Shown: positions 53,372-63,287, numbered from the stretch's first letter. The stretch: 64,000 bases of DNA from Glycomyces sp. NRRL B-16210 (GCF_000719515.1 NZ_JOGR01000010.1:310001-374000); one strand, 5' to 3'. Numbers and translations: made by a program. Notes: a model not told the origin generated them from the sequence alone.

Positions 53372-54397
53372 GTGGCCCGAACGCCGGCCTCGCGCGGCAC
53401 CCGCGCCGCCACGCTCGCCGATGTGGCCAGGTTGGCGGGCGTTTCAGTCGCCACCGCTTCGAAGGCCCTCAACGGCCGCGACCACGTGCACGTCCGCACC
53501 CGCGAGCGGGTCGTCGAAGCGGCCGCGCAGCTGTCCTTCTCCCCCAACCCGCTCGCGCGGGGCCTCCTCGCCGGCCGCACCGGCACCGTCGGGCTCCTGG
53601 CCTCGGACCTGGGCCGCTTCAGCCTCCCGATCCTCATGGGCGCCGAGGACGCCTTCGGCGCGGGGCGGATGTCGGTGTTCCTGTGCGACGCCCGCGGCGA
53701 CGCGATCCGCGAGAGCCACCACGTGCGGGCGCTTCTCGGCCGCCGCGTGGACGGGCTCATCGTGGTCGGCTCCTCGACCGACCCGCGCCCGCCACTGGCC
53801 GACGAGGTGGACGTGCCGGTCGTGTACGCCTACGCCCCTTCCGAAGACCCCGAGGACCGCTCCATCGCGCCCGACAACGTCGGGGCCGGCCGCATGGCCG
53901 TGGAGCACCTCATCGCCTGCGGGCGCACCAGGATCGCGCACATCAGCGGCGACCGGGACTTCAGCGCCGCGCGCGACCGGGCGACGGGCGCACTGGCGGC
54001 CCTCGCCGAGGCCGGGCTCGCCCTGGTCGGCGAGGTCGCCTACGGCACTTGGCAGGAGGGCTGGGGCCGCGCGGCAGCGGCCATGCTCCTCGATCGCGAA
54101 CCCGAGGTCGACGCGGTGCTCTGCGGTTCCGACCAGGTGGCCCGGGGGGTACTCGACACGCTGCGCGAACGCGGCCGCCGCGTCCCCGAGGACGTGGCGG
54201 TCATGGGCTTCGACAACTGGGAGGTCATGACCTCCGGGGCCCGCCCGCACCTGACGAGCGTGGACATGAACCTTGAGGAGCTGGGCCGGGCCGCGGCCAG
54301 GGCCCTGTTCGAGGCGATCGACGCCGAGCACGGGCAGGGCCTGCACACGGTGCAGTGCCGCGTGGTCGTGCGGGGCTCGACCGCGCCCGACGCCTGA
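53372..54397 (+). CDS. LacI-family regulator
   Basis: A GTG start with GGAGG upstream; the product is 341 residues. The HTH and hinge read TLADVARLAGVSVATASKAL, then FSPNPLARGLLAGRT. The rest is a periplasmic-binding-protein fold for a sugar effector, ending with DMNLEELGRAAARALFEAI. It should control the divergent GH127 gene via the palindrome and may also act elsewhere, for example on GH43. L-arabinose or an arabino-oligosaccharide is the likely inducer (inference). Confidence 0.92.
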   Translation: MARTPASRGTRAATLADVARLAGVSVATASKALNGRDHVHVRTRERVVEAAAQLSFSPNPLARGLLAGRTGTVGLLASDLGRFSLPILMGAEDAFGAGRMSVFLCDARGDAIRESHHVRALLGRRVDGLIVVGSSTDPRPPLADEVDVPVVYAYAPSEDPEDRSIAPDNVGAGRMAVEHLIACGRTRIAHISGDRDFSAARDRATGALAALAEAGLALVGEVAYGTWQEGWGRAAAAMLLDREPEVDAVLCGSDQVARGVLDTLRERGRRVPEDVAVMGFDNWEVMTSGARPHLTSVDMNLEELGRAAARALFEAIDAEHGQGLHTVQCRVVVRGSTAPDA

Positions 54398-54406
54398 AGC
54401 GGGCCG

Positions 54407-54991
54407 CTACGGGGCCTCGGGGACGTGGCAGTCGGCGAGGTGGTCGTCGACCATGCCAATCGCCTGCATCATCGCGTAGGCGGTGGTCGGCCCGACGAAC
54501 CGGAACCCGCGCTTCTTGAGGGCCTTGGACAGGGCGGTGGACTCCGGGGTCACCGCCGCGATGTCGGCGTTCCGCTTCGGGCGCTGCCGCCGTTCGGGCG
54601 CGAAGGACCAGATCAGGTCGCTCAGGGAGCCGTCGAGTTCCCTGGCGGCCTTGGCGTTGGCGATGGTGGCGGCGATCTTGGCGCGGTTGCGCACGATCCC
54701 GGTGTCGGCCAGGAGCCGTTCGGCGTCCTTCTCTGTGTACTCGGCGACCGCGGCGATCTTGAAGTCCGCGAAGGCCCTGCGGAAGCCCTCCCGCTTGCGC
54801 AGGATGATCAGCCACGACAGGCCCGATTGGAAGGCCTCCAGGCTGATGCGCTCGAACAGGGCGTCGTCGTCCCTGCGGATCGGCCGCCCCCACTCCTGGT
54901 CGTGGTACTCCCGGTAGACCTCCGGTTCCACGCCCCAAGGGCACCGCGCCAGACCGTCCTCACCGGACGTCACGGCATCGCTCACGGCCAC
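54407..54991 (-). CDS. tag: DNA-3-methyladenine glycosylase I (Tag)
   Basis: A GTG at 54991 (an alternative GTG lies at 54985); the product is 194 residues. CPWGVEPEVYREYHDQEWG and DDHLADCHV hold the Cys/His zinc set of Tag, and FQSGLSWLIILRKREGFRRA is the base-recognition helix region. It excises 3-methyladenine from alkylated DNA. A lone gene, convergent with the LacI gene. Confidence 0.93.
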   Translation of the reverse strand: MAVSDAVTSGEDGLARCPWGVEPEVYREYHDQEWGRPIRRDDDALFERISLEAFQSGLSWLIILRKREGFRRAFADFKIAAVAEYTEKDAERLLADTGIVRNRAKIAATIANAKAARELDGSLSDLIWSFAPERRQRPKRNADIAAVTPESTALSKALKKRGFRFVGPTTAYAMMQAIGMVDDHLADCHVPEAP

Positions 54992-55101
54992 CTCCCGTAC
55001 CTCGCCACGAACGGTCCGAGCCTACGCGCCGCCACCGACATTCCCCGCGAGGCGCCGAATCCGAGCAGCTTGTTGCCAGTATCTTGCAATAGGATGCGAG
55101 G

Positions 55102-55776
55102 ATGTCGAACGACCGAGCCGCTGACGACCAAACCACCGCCGATCATGCCCTCGCCGAGCTCGTCATGGCCTGGGGCCGCGGCCGGGCCGTCTCGCGGATC
55201 ACCGCCCCGCCCGTCCCGGTGCCCGGCGGGTTCGAGGTCGCGGTCGGCCCGCCGAGCACCGAGGTCCGCCAGGTCTTCCACACCTGCACGGCCGAGAGCC
55301 TCGCGGCCGCCGCCGAGCGCCACTCCGAGCCGGGCCGCCAGATCATGATCGCCGGGCCCGCCGCGCTGCTGCGCGAGGCGGTGCCCGCGAGTTGGACCAT
55401 GGACGAGGCCGGGCACCTCATGACCGCCGGTTTCGCCCCCACCGCCTACCGCGTCCCGGACGGGTACCGGCTCGCCATCGAGACCGAGGGCGCGCTCACC
55501 GTCGCGAGGGCCTTCCACCGCAACGGCGACCTGGCCGCCTCGGCGCGGCTCGGGCGCTCGGGCGAGTTCGGCGTCTTCGACAAGGTCGTCACCGCCCCCG
55601 CCCACCGGCGCCGCGGCCTCGGCTTGACCCTCATGCGGGCCCTCTCGGGCCACGCCGCCGCGCTCGGCATGACCTGGGGCCTCCTGGTCGGCACCGACGA
55701 GGGCCGGGCGCTGTACGAGCACCTCGGCTGGACCCGGGTGAGCGACTTCCCCGGGGCGCGCAGCGAACGCGCCTGA
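55102..55776 (+). CDS. GNAT-family acetyltransferase
   Basis: The product is 224 residues. The C-terminal half has the acetyl-CoA loop VVTAPAHRRRGLGLTLMRAL followed by EGRALYEHLGW. The N-terminal 100 residues are a divergent domain that might bind the substrate. The target is unknown. Confidence 0.85.
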   Translation: MSNDRAADDQTTADHALAELVMAWGRGRAVSRITAPPVPVPGGFEVAVGPPSTEVRQVFHTCTAESLAAAAERHSEPGRQIMIAGPAALLREAVPASWTMDEAGHLMTAGFAPTAYRVPDGYRLAIETEGALTVARAFHRNGDLAASARLGRSGEFGVFDKVVTAPAHRRRGLGLTLMRALSGHAAALGMTWGLLVGTDEGRALYEHLGWTRVSDFPGARSERA

Positions 55777-55903
55777 ATAAACCGGTTGCCGGCTTCGGGG
55801 CGCACTGCGAGGGTGGACCGCGCGGCCCCTGCGCGCTCCGCCGGGGCCTCCTCCTTTCGGCGCGATCGCGCCGATCCCGGACCACCGCACGAGAGGACGA
55901 GCC

Positions 55904-56749
55904 ATGTCCGAAGCGACGCCGCAGCCCGAACCGAAGGACGCCGCCTGGATCGCGGCCAACCGGGCGATGTGGGACGAGCGCGTGCCCATCCACGCCGCCA
56001 GCGAGTTCTACGACCAGGCGGGCTTCCGCGCCGGCGCCGACCGCCTCAACGCGTTCGAGGTCGCCGAGGTCGGGGACGTGACCGGCAAGCGCCTGGTGCA
56101 CCTCCAGTGCCACATGGGGCAGGACACCCTGTCGTGGGCGCGGCGCGGCACGTCCCGCGTGGTCGGATTGGACTTCTCCGAACCGGCGGTCGAGGTCGCC
56201 CGCGGCCTCGCGGCCGACCTCGGCTTCACCGCCGCCGAGGCCGAGTTCGTCGCCGCCGACGTCTACGACGCGAAGGCGGCCCTGCCCGAGGCCGACTACG
56301 ACATCGTCTACACCGGCCTGGGCGCGCTGTGCTGGCTGCCCGACATCGAGCGCTGGGCCGAAGTGGCGTCCTCGCTGGTCGCGCCCGGCGGGTTCCTGTA
56401 CCTCGCGGAGTTCCACCCGGTGTCCGACGCGCTCGACTGGGACACCGGGAACCGCTTCGACCGCGACTACCTCGGCGGCACCGTCCAGGTCTACGACGAG
56501 CCGGGGACCTACGTCGACGGCGACGCGGACACCGTCAACAACCTCAACTACCTGCGAATCCACCCGATCGGCGAGGTGGTGACGGCGCTGGCCGCGAACG
56601 GCCTGCGCCTCGAGTTCCTGCACGAGTTCGACTGGACCCTGTTCCAGCAGTTCGGCACGCTCGTCAAGGACGAGGAGGGGTATCGCCAGCCCGAGGGCGC
56701 GCCGAGGGCGCCGCTGATGTACTCGCTGAAGGCGACGCGCCCGGCCTGA
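55904..56749 (+). CDS. Class I SAM-dependent methyltransferase
   Basis: The product is 281 residues. Motif I is unusual in wording, LQCHMGQDTLSWARRG then VVGLDFSEPAVEVAR, with motif IV DIVYTGLGALCWLPDIERWA. The typical length suggests a small-molecule or cytosolic methyltransferase. GAGAGGACGAGCC precedes the ATG. Confidence 0.85.
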   Translation: MSEATPQPEPKDAAWIAANRAMWDERVPIHAASEFYDQAGFRAGADRLNAFEVAEVGDVTGKRLVHLQCHMGQDTLSWARRGTSRVVGLDFSEPAVEVARGLAADLGFTAAEAEFVAADVYDAKAALPEADYDIVYTGLGALCWLPDIERWAEVASSLVAPGGFLYLAEFHPVSDALDWDTGNRFDRDYLGGTVQVYDEPGTYVDGDADTVNNLNYLRIHPIGEVVTALAANGLRLEFLHEFDWTLFQQFGTLVKDEEGYRQPEGAPRAPLMYSLKATRPA

Positions 56750-56841
56750 GGTCCCGGTTTTCCCATGGTCCTCTGACGATGCTCACAGTCCGGCCTTGAG
56801 ATTCGGCCGAACAATCGGAACTCGACCGACAAGAGGGGACT

Positions 56842-57825
56842 GTGGTGCGCATGGGATGGAAGAGGCCGACATATGAGGGCCGTCCGTACGACCGGCCCGA
56901 GGAGGAGCTGGTCGATCAGGGGCTGCGCTTCGACATCGGGACGCTGCTGAGCCGGCGGGGCGTGCTCGCCGCGGGGGCGGGCGCGGCGGTGGCCGGACTG
57001 GCCGCGTGCAATGCCGACGAGAGCGGTGCCGGCGACGCGGCGGATTCAGGGGACCTCGCGGAGATCCCGGAGGAGACCGCGGGGCCGTATCCGGGCGACG
57101 GCTCGAACGGCGCGGACGTGCTGGAGCAGAGCGGGGTCGTGCGCAGCGACATCCGGTCGAGCTTCGGGACGGGCACCGCCACGGCCGAGGGGGTGCCGAT
57201 GACGCTCGAGCTCACGGTCTACGACCTGGCGAACGGCAACGCCCGCTTCGAGGGCGTGGCCGTGTACGTGTGGCACTGCGACCGCGACGGCGAGTACTCG
57301 ATGTACGCCGAGGGCCTGGAGGAGGAGAACTACCTGCGCGGCGTGCAGATCGCCGACGCCGACGGGCTCGTGTCCTTCACGAGCGTCTTCCCGGCCTGCT
57401 ACGACGGCCGCTGGCCCCACATCCACTTCGAGGTGTACCCCGACGAGGCGTCCATCGCCGACAGCGCCAACGCGATCGCGACCTCGCAGGTGGCGCTGCC
57501 GCAGGACGTGTGCGACACGGTGTACGCCGAGAGCGGCTACGAGCGGTCCGCCGAGAACTTCGCGCGGGTGTCGCTGGACTCGGACAACGTCTTCGGCGAC
57601 GACGGCGGCGAATCGCAGCTCGCTGCGGTGTCCGGGGACGTCGCCGGCGGCTACACCGTGTCGCTCCCGGTCGGCGTCGACACCACGACCGAGGCCGGAG
57701 GCGGCGGTCAGGCGCCCTCCGGTGACGGCGGTCCTGGTGCGGGCGGGCCGGGCGGGGACGGCGGTCCCGGTGGCGGCGGCGAGCCGCCGTCGGACATGGG
57801 CTCCCCCGGCGACTCCGAGGGCTGA
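56842..57825 (+). CDS. Exported intradiol ring-cleavage dioxygenase-like protein
   Basis: A GTG start; the product is 327 residues. SRRGVLAAGAGAAVAGLAAC is a Tat-type lipoprotein signal with the lipobox LAAC. The dioxygenase fold follows with HCDRDGEYSMYAEG (Tyr ligand region) and WPHIHFEVYPD (the two His ligands of Fe3+). The C-terminus, about residues 275-327, is a Gly/Pro/Asp-rich disordered tail. Homologues on the surface of actinobacteria are thought to attack lignin-derived aromatics. Confidence 0.85.
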   Translation: MVRMGWKRPTYEGRPYDRPEEELVDQGLRFDIGTLLSRRGVLAAGAGAAVAGLAACNADESGAGDAADSGDLAEIPEETAGPYPGDGSNGADVLEQSGVVRSDIRSSFGTGTATAEGVPMTLELTVYDLANGNARFEGVAVYVWHCDRDGEYSMYAEGLEEENYLRGVQIADADGLVSFTSVFPACYDGRWPHIHFEVYPDEASIADSANAIATSQVALPQDVCDTVYAESGYERSAENFARVSLDSDNVFGDDGGESQLAAVSGDVAGGYTVSLPVGVDTTTEAGGGGQAPSGDGGPGAGGPGGDGGPGGGGEPPSDMGSPGDSEG

Positions 57826-57833
57826 CCCGACCG

Positions 57834-58454
57834 TCAGTGCAGGACGACCAGGCCGGTCTCGCCGAAGAGCGTGGCCGCGAGTGAGGCGCGGTTCCCGGCC
57901 TTGAGCGGGAGCTTCGCGCCGATCGCCTCCAGGGGCGTCTCGATCCGCTCCGGGTCGGGGTGGACCGCTTCGAGGCCGACGAACGGCACGACCGGCAGCC
58001 CCGCGGACGGGTGCGGTGTGGCGCCCCAGTCGATGAGGAACGGGACGAGGCCGGTGCGGCCCTGCCCGCGGTCGAGCGTGAGCCGCCAGGTGAGGCGGTC
58101 CCCCGCCGGGGTCTGGCGCGACAGCTCCCACGGGTCGCCCGGGTCGTATCCGGCGGCGCGGGCCGCGGCCACCGCGGCGTCGACGTCCTCGACCCTGACC
58201 GCCCAGGTCACCAGCCGGGCCTCGCCGAGCGCGTCGATCCCGAAGGGGCGCGGGCCCTCCGGCTCGCCCTGCTCGGGGTCGGGGCCGACGATCTCGAGGT
58301 AGGCGCCGTCGCCGAGGCCGAGGAGGAAGTTCCGGGTGCCGAGCGCGGGGTGGGCGCCGCCGGGAACCGGTCGGGTCCCGGTGAGGCGGGCGACCTCGGC
58401 CACGGTGCCGGCGAGGTCGGGGGTGGCGAGGACGAGATGGTCGAGTGAGGACAT
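57834..58454 (-). CDS. VOC/glyoxalase-like protein
   Basis: The product is 206 residues from the ATG at 58454. LDHLVLATPDLAGTVAEVAR begins a vicinal-oxygen-chelate domain of the Glyoxalase_3 type, with an E in LEIVGPDP. Substrate unknown. Convergent with the intradiol gene, eight bases between stops. Confidence 0.8.
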   Translation of the reverse strand: MSSLDHLVLATPDLAGTVAEVARLTGTRPVPGGAHPALGTRNFLLGLGDGAYLEIVGPDPEQGEPEGPRPFGIDALGEARLVTWAVRVEDVDAAVAAARAAGYDPGDPWELSRQTPAGDRLTWRLTLDRGQGRTGLVPFLIDWGATPHPSAGLPVVPFVGLEAVHPDPERIETPLEAIGAKLPLKAGNRASLAATLFGETGLVVLH

Positions 58455-58520
58455 GGGCCGCAGTTTAGTCACGCTGCGCCACAGCCGTAACGGCTGTCGC
58501 TCGAATCGGCGCGGAGAGGT

Positions 58521-59306
58521 TCAGCGGGGCGGGTCGGTGAGGGCCTTGAGCATCTCGTCGGTCGGTTCGGCGAGCACCCGCTCGGCCGCTTCGCGCGCCT
58601 CGGTCTCGCCGGGCGTGTAGTCGACGCGGCAGCCGTCGGCGGTGAACGCGGCGTCGGCGGGCGGGTCGCCCTCGCGGCGCATGAGGTCGCCGATGCCGTT
58701 CTCCAGCAGCCCGAAGGCGTGCTCGGCGGCGGTCACGGCGGCGGCGCGGATCTCCTCGATCGGGTCGCCGGAGAGCACCCGGTGCACGTTGACCTCCACG
58801 AGGATGTACTGGGTGTGCATCAGCTGCGAGGCGACCAGCCGCGCGGTCAGCGCGGGGTTGCCCTCCTCGATGAGGCCCTCGGCGAGTTCGACGGCCGAGC
58901 GGCGCCGGTAGTCCATGGCGCTCACCATCAGCGAGGGCGTGGACGCCAGCAGGCCCTGCACCTTGAGGAACATGGGGTTGTCGCTGAGCCCGGTCTGCGG
59001 CGCGCCGCGTTCGAGCAGGTGGAGGTAGTGCTCCCGGAGGGCCGCGTGCGGGGTCTGCCCGCGGCGGCGCTCGCGCACGACCCGGGCGGCGTCGCCGGTG
59101 TGGTGCCGCATGCCGCCGATGACGAGGTCCTCCTTGGTCGGGAAGTAGTTGAAGACGGTCGCCTTCGAGACCTCGGCGACCGCCGCCACCTCGGCGACGG
59201 AGACGTTGTCGTAGCCGCGCTCGGTGAACAGCTCCAAGGAGGTCGCCTTCAGCAGCTCCCAGGTCGCGTTCTTCTTCCGCTCGCGCAGGCCGGCTCGTCG
59301 CTCCAC
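58521..59306 (-). CDS. TetR-family regulator of the adjacent ABC exporter
   Basis: A GTG at 59306; the product is 261 residues, long for TetR. Residues 25-70 are the HTH (SVAEVAAVAEVSKATVFNYF). The C-terminal domain is helical with an extra acidic tail. It is divergent from the ABC exporter pair across 78 bases with repeated GGTACA half sites, so it should repress both. Confidence 0.9.
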   Translation of the reverse strand: MERRAGLRERKKNATWELLKATSLELFTERGYDNVSVAEVAAVAEVSKATVFNYFPTKEDLVIGGMRHHTGDAARVVRERRRGQTPHAALREHYLHLLERGAPQTGLSDNPMFLKVQGLLASTPSLMVSAMDYRRRSAVELAEGLIEEGNPALTARLVASQLMHTQYILVEVNVHRVLSGDPIEEIRAAAVTAAEHAFGLLENGIGDLMRREGDPPADAAFTADGCRVDYTPGETEAREAAERVLAEPTDEMLKALTDPPR

Positions 59307-59384
59307 ACCATTACTGTACCAGATCGAAATATGCGCCGGGAAAAAACTTGTACCCGGTCAAATTCCACTGCTATGCTCGCCGAC
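59307..59384. promoter_or_regulatory. Divergent promoter and operator of tetR and the ABC exporter
   Basis: TTGTAC (59349-59354) and TATGCT (59372-59377) form a promoter whose start would coincide with the ATG at 59385, suggesting a leaderless mRNA. CTGGTACAG and CCGGGTACAAG on the minus strand are likely half sites of the TetR protein. Confidence 0.55.
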
Positions 59385-61190
59385 ATGACAGGAAACCCAC
59401 CCGCGACACCGGCCCGCGAGGGCGCCGACCCCGGCGAGGAGGCCGTGCCAGAGGGCTCCATCGTCCGGCTCCTCGTCGAGTACCTCCGGCCCCACCGGCG
59501 CCTCGTCGCGCTCACCGTCGTCTTCCAGATCGTCCAGACGATGGCCACCCTCTACGTGCCGACCCTCAACGCCGACCTCGTCAACAACGGCGTCGCCACC
59601 GGCGACACCGACTACGTGCTGCGCCACGGCGCCTTCATGCTCGCCGTCACCCTCGTGCAGATCGGCGCCGCCGCCTTCGCCGTCTACTTCGGCGCCAGGG
59701 CCGCCATGGGCCTCGGCCGCGACCTCCGCGCCGCACTGTTCTCGCAGGTCCAGCGCTTCTCCGCCACGGAGATGGACCGGTTCGGCGCGCCCTCGCTCAT
59801 CACCCGCACCACCAACGACGTCACCCAGATCGTCACCATGCTCGTCATGGCGCTCACGATGCTGCTGACCGCCCCGATCGCCGCCTTCGGCGGCCTCGCG
59901 CTCGCGCTCAGCCTCGACGTCCCCATGACCGGCGTCCTCCTCGCCGCCGTCCCCGTCGTCGCGCTGGTCGTCTTCCTCATCGTCCACGCGATGATCCCCG
60001 CCAGCCGCGTCATGCAGCGCTGCATCGACGGGATCAACCAGGTCATGCGCGAGCACATCACCGGCATCCGCGTCATCCGCGCCTTCGTCCGCGACGGCCA
60101 CGAGCAGCGCCGCTTCGCCGCGGCCAACACCGAGCTCACCGACGCCTCGCTCCGCGTCGGGCGCGTGCAGGCCTTCTTCGGCGCCACCGCCATGGTCTTC
60201 GGCAACCTCACCTCGATCGCCATCGTCTGGATCGGCGCCGGCCGCATCGCCGACGGCTCCATGCAGATCGGCGACCTCATCGCCTTCCTCACCTACGCCG
60301 GGCAGATCCTCGGCGCGGTCATGATGTCCATGGGCGTGTTCATGATGGCCCCGCGCGCGAAGGTCGCCGCCGGCCGCATCCGCGAGGTCCTCGACACCAG
60401 CCCGGGCATCCACGACCCGGCCGAGCCCGTCACCGAACTCCCCGGCCCCGGCGAACTCGACGTCACCGGCGTCGCCTTCCGCTACCCCGGAGCCGAGGAG
60501 GCCGTGCTCCGCGAGGTCGACCTCATCGCGCGCCCCGGCCAGACCACCGCCGTCATCGGCTCCACCGGCTCGGGCAAGACCACCCTGCTCCACCTCATCC
60601 CCCGCCTGTTCGACGTCGGCGCCGGGTCGATCCGCGTCGACGGCGTCGACGTGCGCGAGATGGACCGGGCCCTCATCGCCCGCACCATCGGACTCGTCCC
60701 CCAGCGCGCCTACCTGTTCTCCGGCACCGTCGGCTCCAACCTCCGCTACGGCGACCCCGACGCGAGCGACGAGACCCTCTGGCGCGCTTTGGAGACCGCC
60801 CAGGCCGCCGACTTCGTCCGCGCCATGCCCGACGGCCTCGACACAGTGATCGGCCAGGGCGGCACCACCGTCTCCGGCGGCCAGCGCCAGCGCCTCGCCA
60901 TCGCCCGGACCCTGGTGGCGCGGCCCAGGATCTACCTGTTCGACGACTCCTTCTCGGCCCTGGACACCGCCACCGACGCGGCGCTGCGGGCCGCGCTCGC
61001 CACCGAGATCGCCGACGCGGCGCAGGTGATCGTGGCCCAGCGGGTCGCGACCATCCGCGACGCCGACCGGATCGTGGTGCTCGACGCCGGCCGGGTGGTC
61101 GGCACCGGCACCCACGAGGAGCTGCTGGCGACCAATCCGGTGTACGCCGAAATCGTCACTTCCCAACTCACCCTTCAGGAGGCGATATGA
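59385..61190 (+). CDS. ABC exporter half-transporter with a degenerate catalytic site
   Basis: The product is 601 residues: six membrane helices (about 35-330) fused to an ATPase. Walker A is GSTGSGKTT and the signature VSGGQRQRL is intact, but Walker B ends F-D-D, with Asp instead of the catalytic Glu, and the switch His is Gln (IVAQRVAT). This is the non-hydrolysing half of a heterodimeric type IV exporter such as TmrAB or TM287/288. It overlaps the next gene by ATGA. Likely a multidrug or lipid exporter induced through TetR. Confidence 0.9.
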   Translation: MTGNPPATPAREGADPGEEAVPEGSIVRLLVEYLRPHRRLVALTVVFQIVQTMATLYVPTLNADLVNNGVATGDTDYVLRHGAFMLAVTLVQIGAAAFAVYFGARAAMGLGRDLRAALFSQVQRFSATEMDRFGAPSLITRTTNDVTQIVTMLVMALTMLLTAPIAAFGGLALALSLDVPMTGVLLAAVPVVALVVFLIVHAMIPASRVMQRCIDGINQVMREHITGIRVIRAFVRDGHEQRRFAAANTELTDASLRVGRVQAFFGATAMVFGNLTSIAIVWIGAGRIADGSMQIGDLIAFLTYAGQILGAVMMSMGVFMMAPRAKVAAGRIREVLDTSPGIHDPAEPVTELPGPGELDVTGVAFRYPGAEEAVLREVDLIARPGQTTAVIGSTGSGKTTLLHLIPRLFDVGAGSIRVDGVDVREMDRALIARTIGLVPQRAYLFSGTVGSNLRYGDPDASDETLWRALETAQAADFVRAMPDGLDTVIGQGGTTVSGGQRQRLAIARTLVARPRIYLFDDSFSALDTATDAALRAALATEIADAAQVIVAQRVATIRDADRIVVLDAGRVVGTGTHEELLATNPVYAEIVTSQLTLQEAI

Positions 61191-63016
61191 CCATGCGCGG
61201 CGGACCGGGTGTGCCGGTCCTGAAGAAGGCGGACGACTTCCGCGGCACGGTCCGGCGGATCTTGCAGCTGCTGCGCCGCGACCGGCTGCGGCTGGCCTCG
61301 GTGATCGGCTTCGGCGTCCTCATGGTGTGCGGGATGCTGTCGATCCCGACGGTGCTCGGGCGCGCGACGGACCTGGTGATCGAGGGCACGGCCTCGGGCG
61401 AGCTGGACTTCGGTGCGCTGGGCCGGATGCTCGGGCTGGCGGTGGCGCTGGCGCTGGGCACGTTCCTCATCACCGTCCACAACGGGCGCACGATCGCGAG
61501 GCTCGCGCAGGGCATGGCGTTCGGGCTGCGGGCCGAGGCGGACCGGAAGGTCTCCTCGCTCCCGTTGGGGTACTTCGACTCGCGTTCGCGCGGTGAGGTG
61601 CTCTCGCGGGTCACCAACGACATCGACAACCTGACGCAGACGGTGGGGCAGGTGACCCAGCGGATCGTGCAGGGGCTGCTGTTCATGATCGGCGTGCCGA
61701 TCATGATGCTCACGATCTCGCCGCTGCTGACGCTGGTGGTGATCTTGACGATGCCGCTGACGGTGCTGGCGACCCGGTTCATCGGCAGGCGGAGCCAGCC
61801 GCGGTTCGCGAAGCAGTGGGCGACCACCGGCAAGCTGAACGGCCATGTCGAGGAGATGATCACCGGGCACCAGCTGGTGACGCTGTTCGGCCGCCAGGCG
61901 CAGGGGGCGGCCACGTTCGAGCGGCAGAACGAGGAGCTGTACGAGAACTCGGTGCGGGCCCAGTGGGTGGCCGGGCTGCTCGGTCCGGCGATGGCGTTCC
62001 TGGGTTCGGTGACGTACGTGCTCGTGGCGGTGGTCGGCGGCTTGCAGGTGGCGGCCGCGGTGCTGTCCTTCGGGCAGATCCAGGCGTTCATCCAGTACAC
62101 CGGGCAGTTCTCGAACCCGTTGAACATGCTGGCGGCGCTGTTCGGCCAGGTCCAGTCGGCGGTGGCCTCGGGCGAGCGGGTCTTCGAGTTCCTCGACGCC
62201 GAGGAGCAGTCGCCGGAGCCGGCGGTGGTCGACGCCGCGCTGGCGGCGGTGGACGGCCGGGTGGCGTTCGAGGACGTCTCGTTCCGGTACCTGGAGGACG
62301 AGCCGCTGATCGAGCACCTGTGGCTGGCGGCGGAGGCGGGCCAGACGGTGGCGATCGTGGGGCCCACGGGGGCGGGGAAGACGACGCTGGTGAACCTGCT
62401 CATGCGCTTCTACGATCTGGACGCGGGCCGGATCACCGTGGACGGCGTCGACGTGTCCACGGTGGAGCGGGAGCGGCTGCGGCGCAGGATCGGCATGGTC
62501 TTGCAGGACACGTGGCTGTTCGACGGCACGATCGCGGAGAACATCGCGTACGGCAGGCCGGAGGCGACCCGCGAGGAGGTGGTGGCGGCCGCGTCGGCGG
62601 CGCACGCCGACCACTTCATCCGGACGCTGCCGGAGGGCTACGACACGGTGGTGGGCGCCGAGGAGGGCAGTCTGAGCGCCGGGGAGCGCCAGTTGGTGAC
62701 GATCGCTCGGGCGTTCCTGATCGATCCGTCGATCCTGATCCTGGACGAGGCGACGAGTTCGGTGGACACCCGCACCGAGATGCTCGTGCAGCAGGGGATG
62801 GTCGCGTTGCGGCAGGGGCGCACGAGTTTCGTGATCGCCCACCGGTTGTCGACGATCCGGGACGCGGACGTGATCGTGGTGATGGAGCACGGCCGCGTGG
62901 TCGAGCAGGGGGCCCATGAAGCGCTGCTGACCTCGGGCGGGGCGTACGCGCGCCTGTACGAGGCGCAGTTCGCGCAGCCGGCGGTCGAGGAGGAGGAGCC
63001 GGCGGGCCGTCCTTGA
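61187..63016 (+). CDS. ABC exporter half-transporter, catalytically complete partner
   Basis: The product is 609 residues with six helices and an ATPase. Walker A GPTGAGKTT, Walker B ILILDEATSSVD with the Glu and the switch His (IAHRLST) are intact. Its signature is degenerate, LSAGERQL. Together with the upstream gene this gives one competent and one degenerate ATP site. Strong ribosome site AGGAGG; coupled by ATGA. Confidence 0.92.
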   Translation: MTMRGGPGVPVLKKADDFRGTVRRILQLLRRDRLRLASVIGFGVLMVCGMLSIPTVLGRATDLVIEGTASGELDFGALGRMLGLAVALALGTFLITVHNGRTIARLAQGMAFGLRAEADRKVSSLPLGYFDSRSRGEVLSRVTNDIDNLTQTVGQVTQRIVQGLLFMIGVPIMMLTISPLLTLVVILTMPLTVLATRFIGRRSQPRFAKQWATTGKLNGHVEEMITGHQLVTLFGRQAQGAATFERQNEELYENSVRAQWVAGLLGPAMAFLGSVTYVLVAVVGGLQVAAAVLSFGQIQAFIQYTGQFSNPLNMLAALFGQVQSAVASGERVFEFLDAEEQSPEPAVVDAALAAVDGRVAFEDVSFRYLEDEPLIEHLWLAAEAGQTVAIVGPTGAGKTTLVNLLMRFYDLDAGRITVDGVDVSTVERERLRRRIGMVLQDTWLFDGTIAENIAYGRPEATREEVVAAASAAHADHFIRTLPEGYDTVVGAEEGSLSAGERQLVTIARAFLIDPSILILDEATSSVDTRTEMLVQQGMVALRQGRTSFVIAHRLSTIRDADVIVVMEHGRVVEQGAHEALLTSGGAYARLYEAQFAQPAVEEEEPAGRP

Positions 63017-63287
63017 CCGATCGCCGCGTCGCCGCGGGGAATGCGGTGTCTCAAAAGGGGTTCCGGTGTCTCGGGCTGCACGGCCCGGGGCGCCGGGACC
63101 ATGTTCGCCGAGGCGGCGGCGATCGGTCGCCGAGACTGCGGTGATCCGGCGGCGATCGGTCGGCACCGCGCCATGAGGCCAGTGCGGCCGGTCTCGTCGG
63201 CACCGCGGCACGGAGCCGGAAAGTGCGGCCGGTCTCGCCGCCGCATCATGGTGCCGATGCGGCCGGTCTCGTCTGCGGCGGTTCGGG
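63017..63287. repeat. Intergenic region with three copies of TGCGGCCGGTCTCG
   Basis: The 14-mer occurs at 63183-63196, 63224-63237 and 63258-63271, and GGCGGCGATCGGTCG occurs twice around 63114 and 63149. No gene is seen. The repeats could be regulator sites or a decayed repeat array. Confidence 0.5.
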
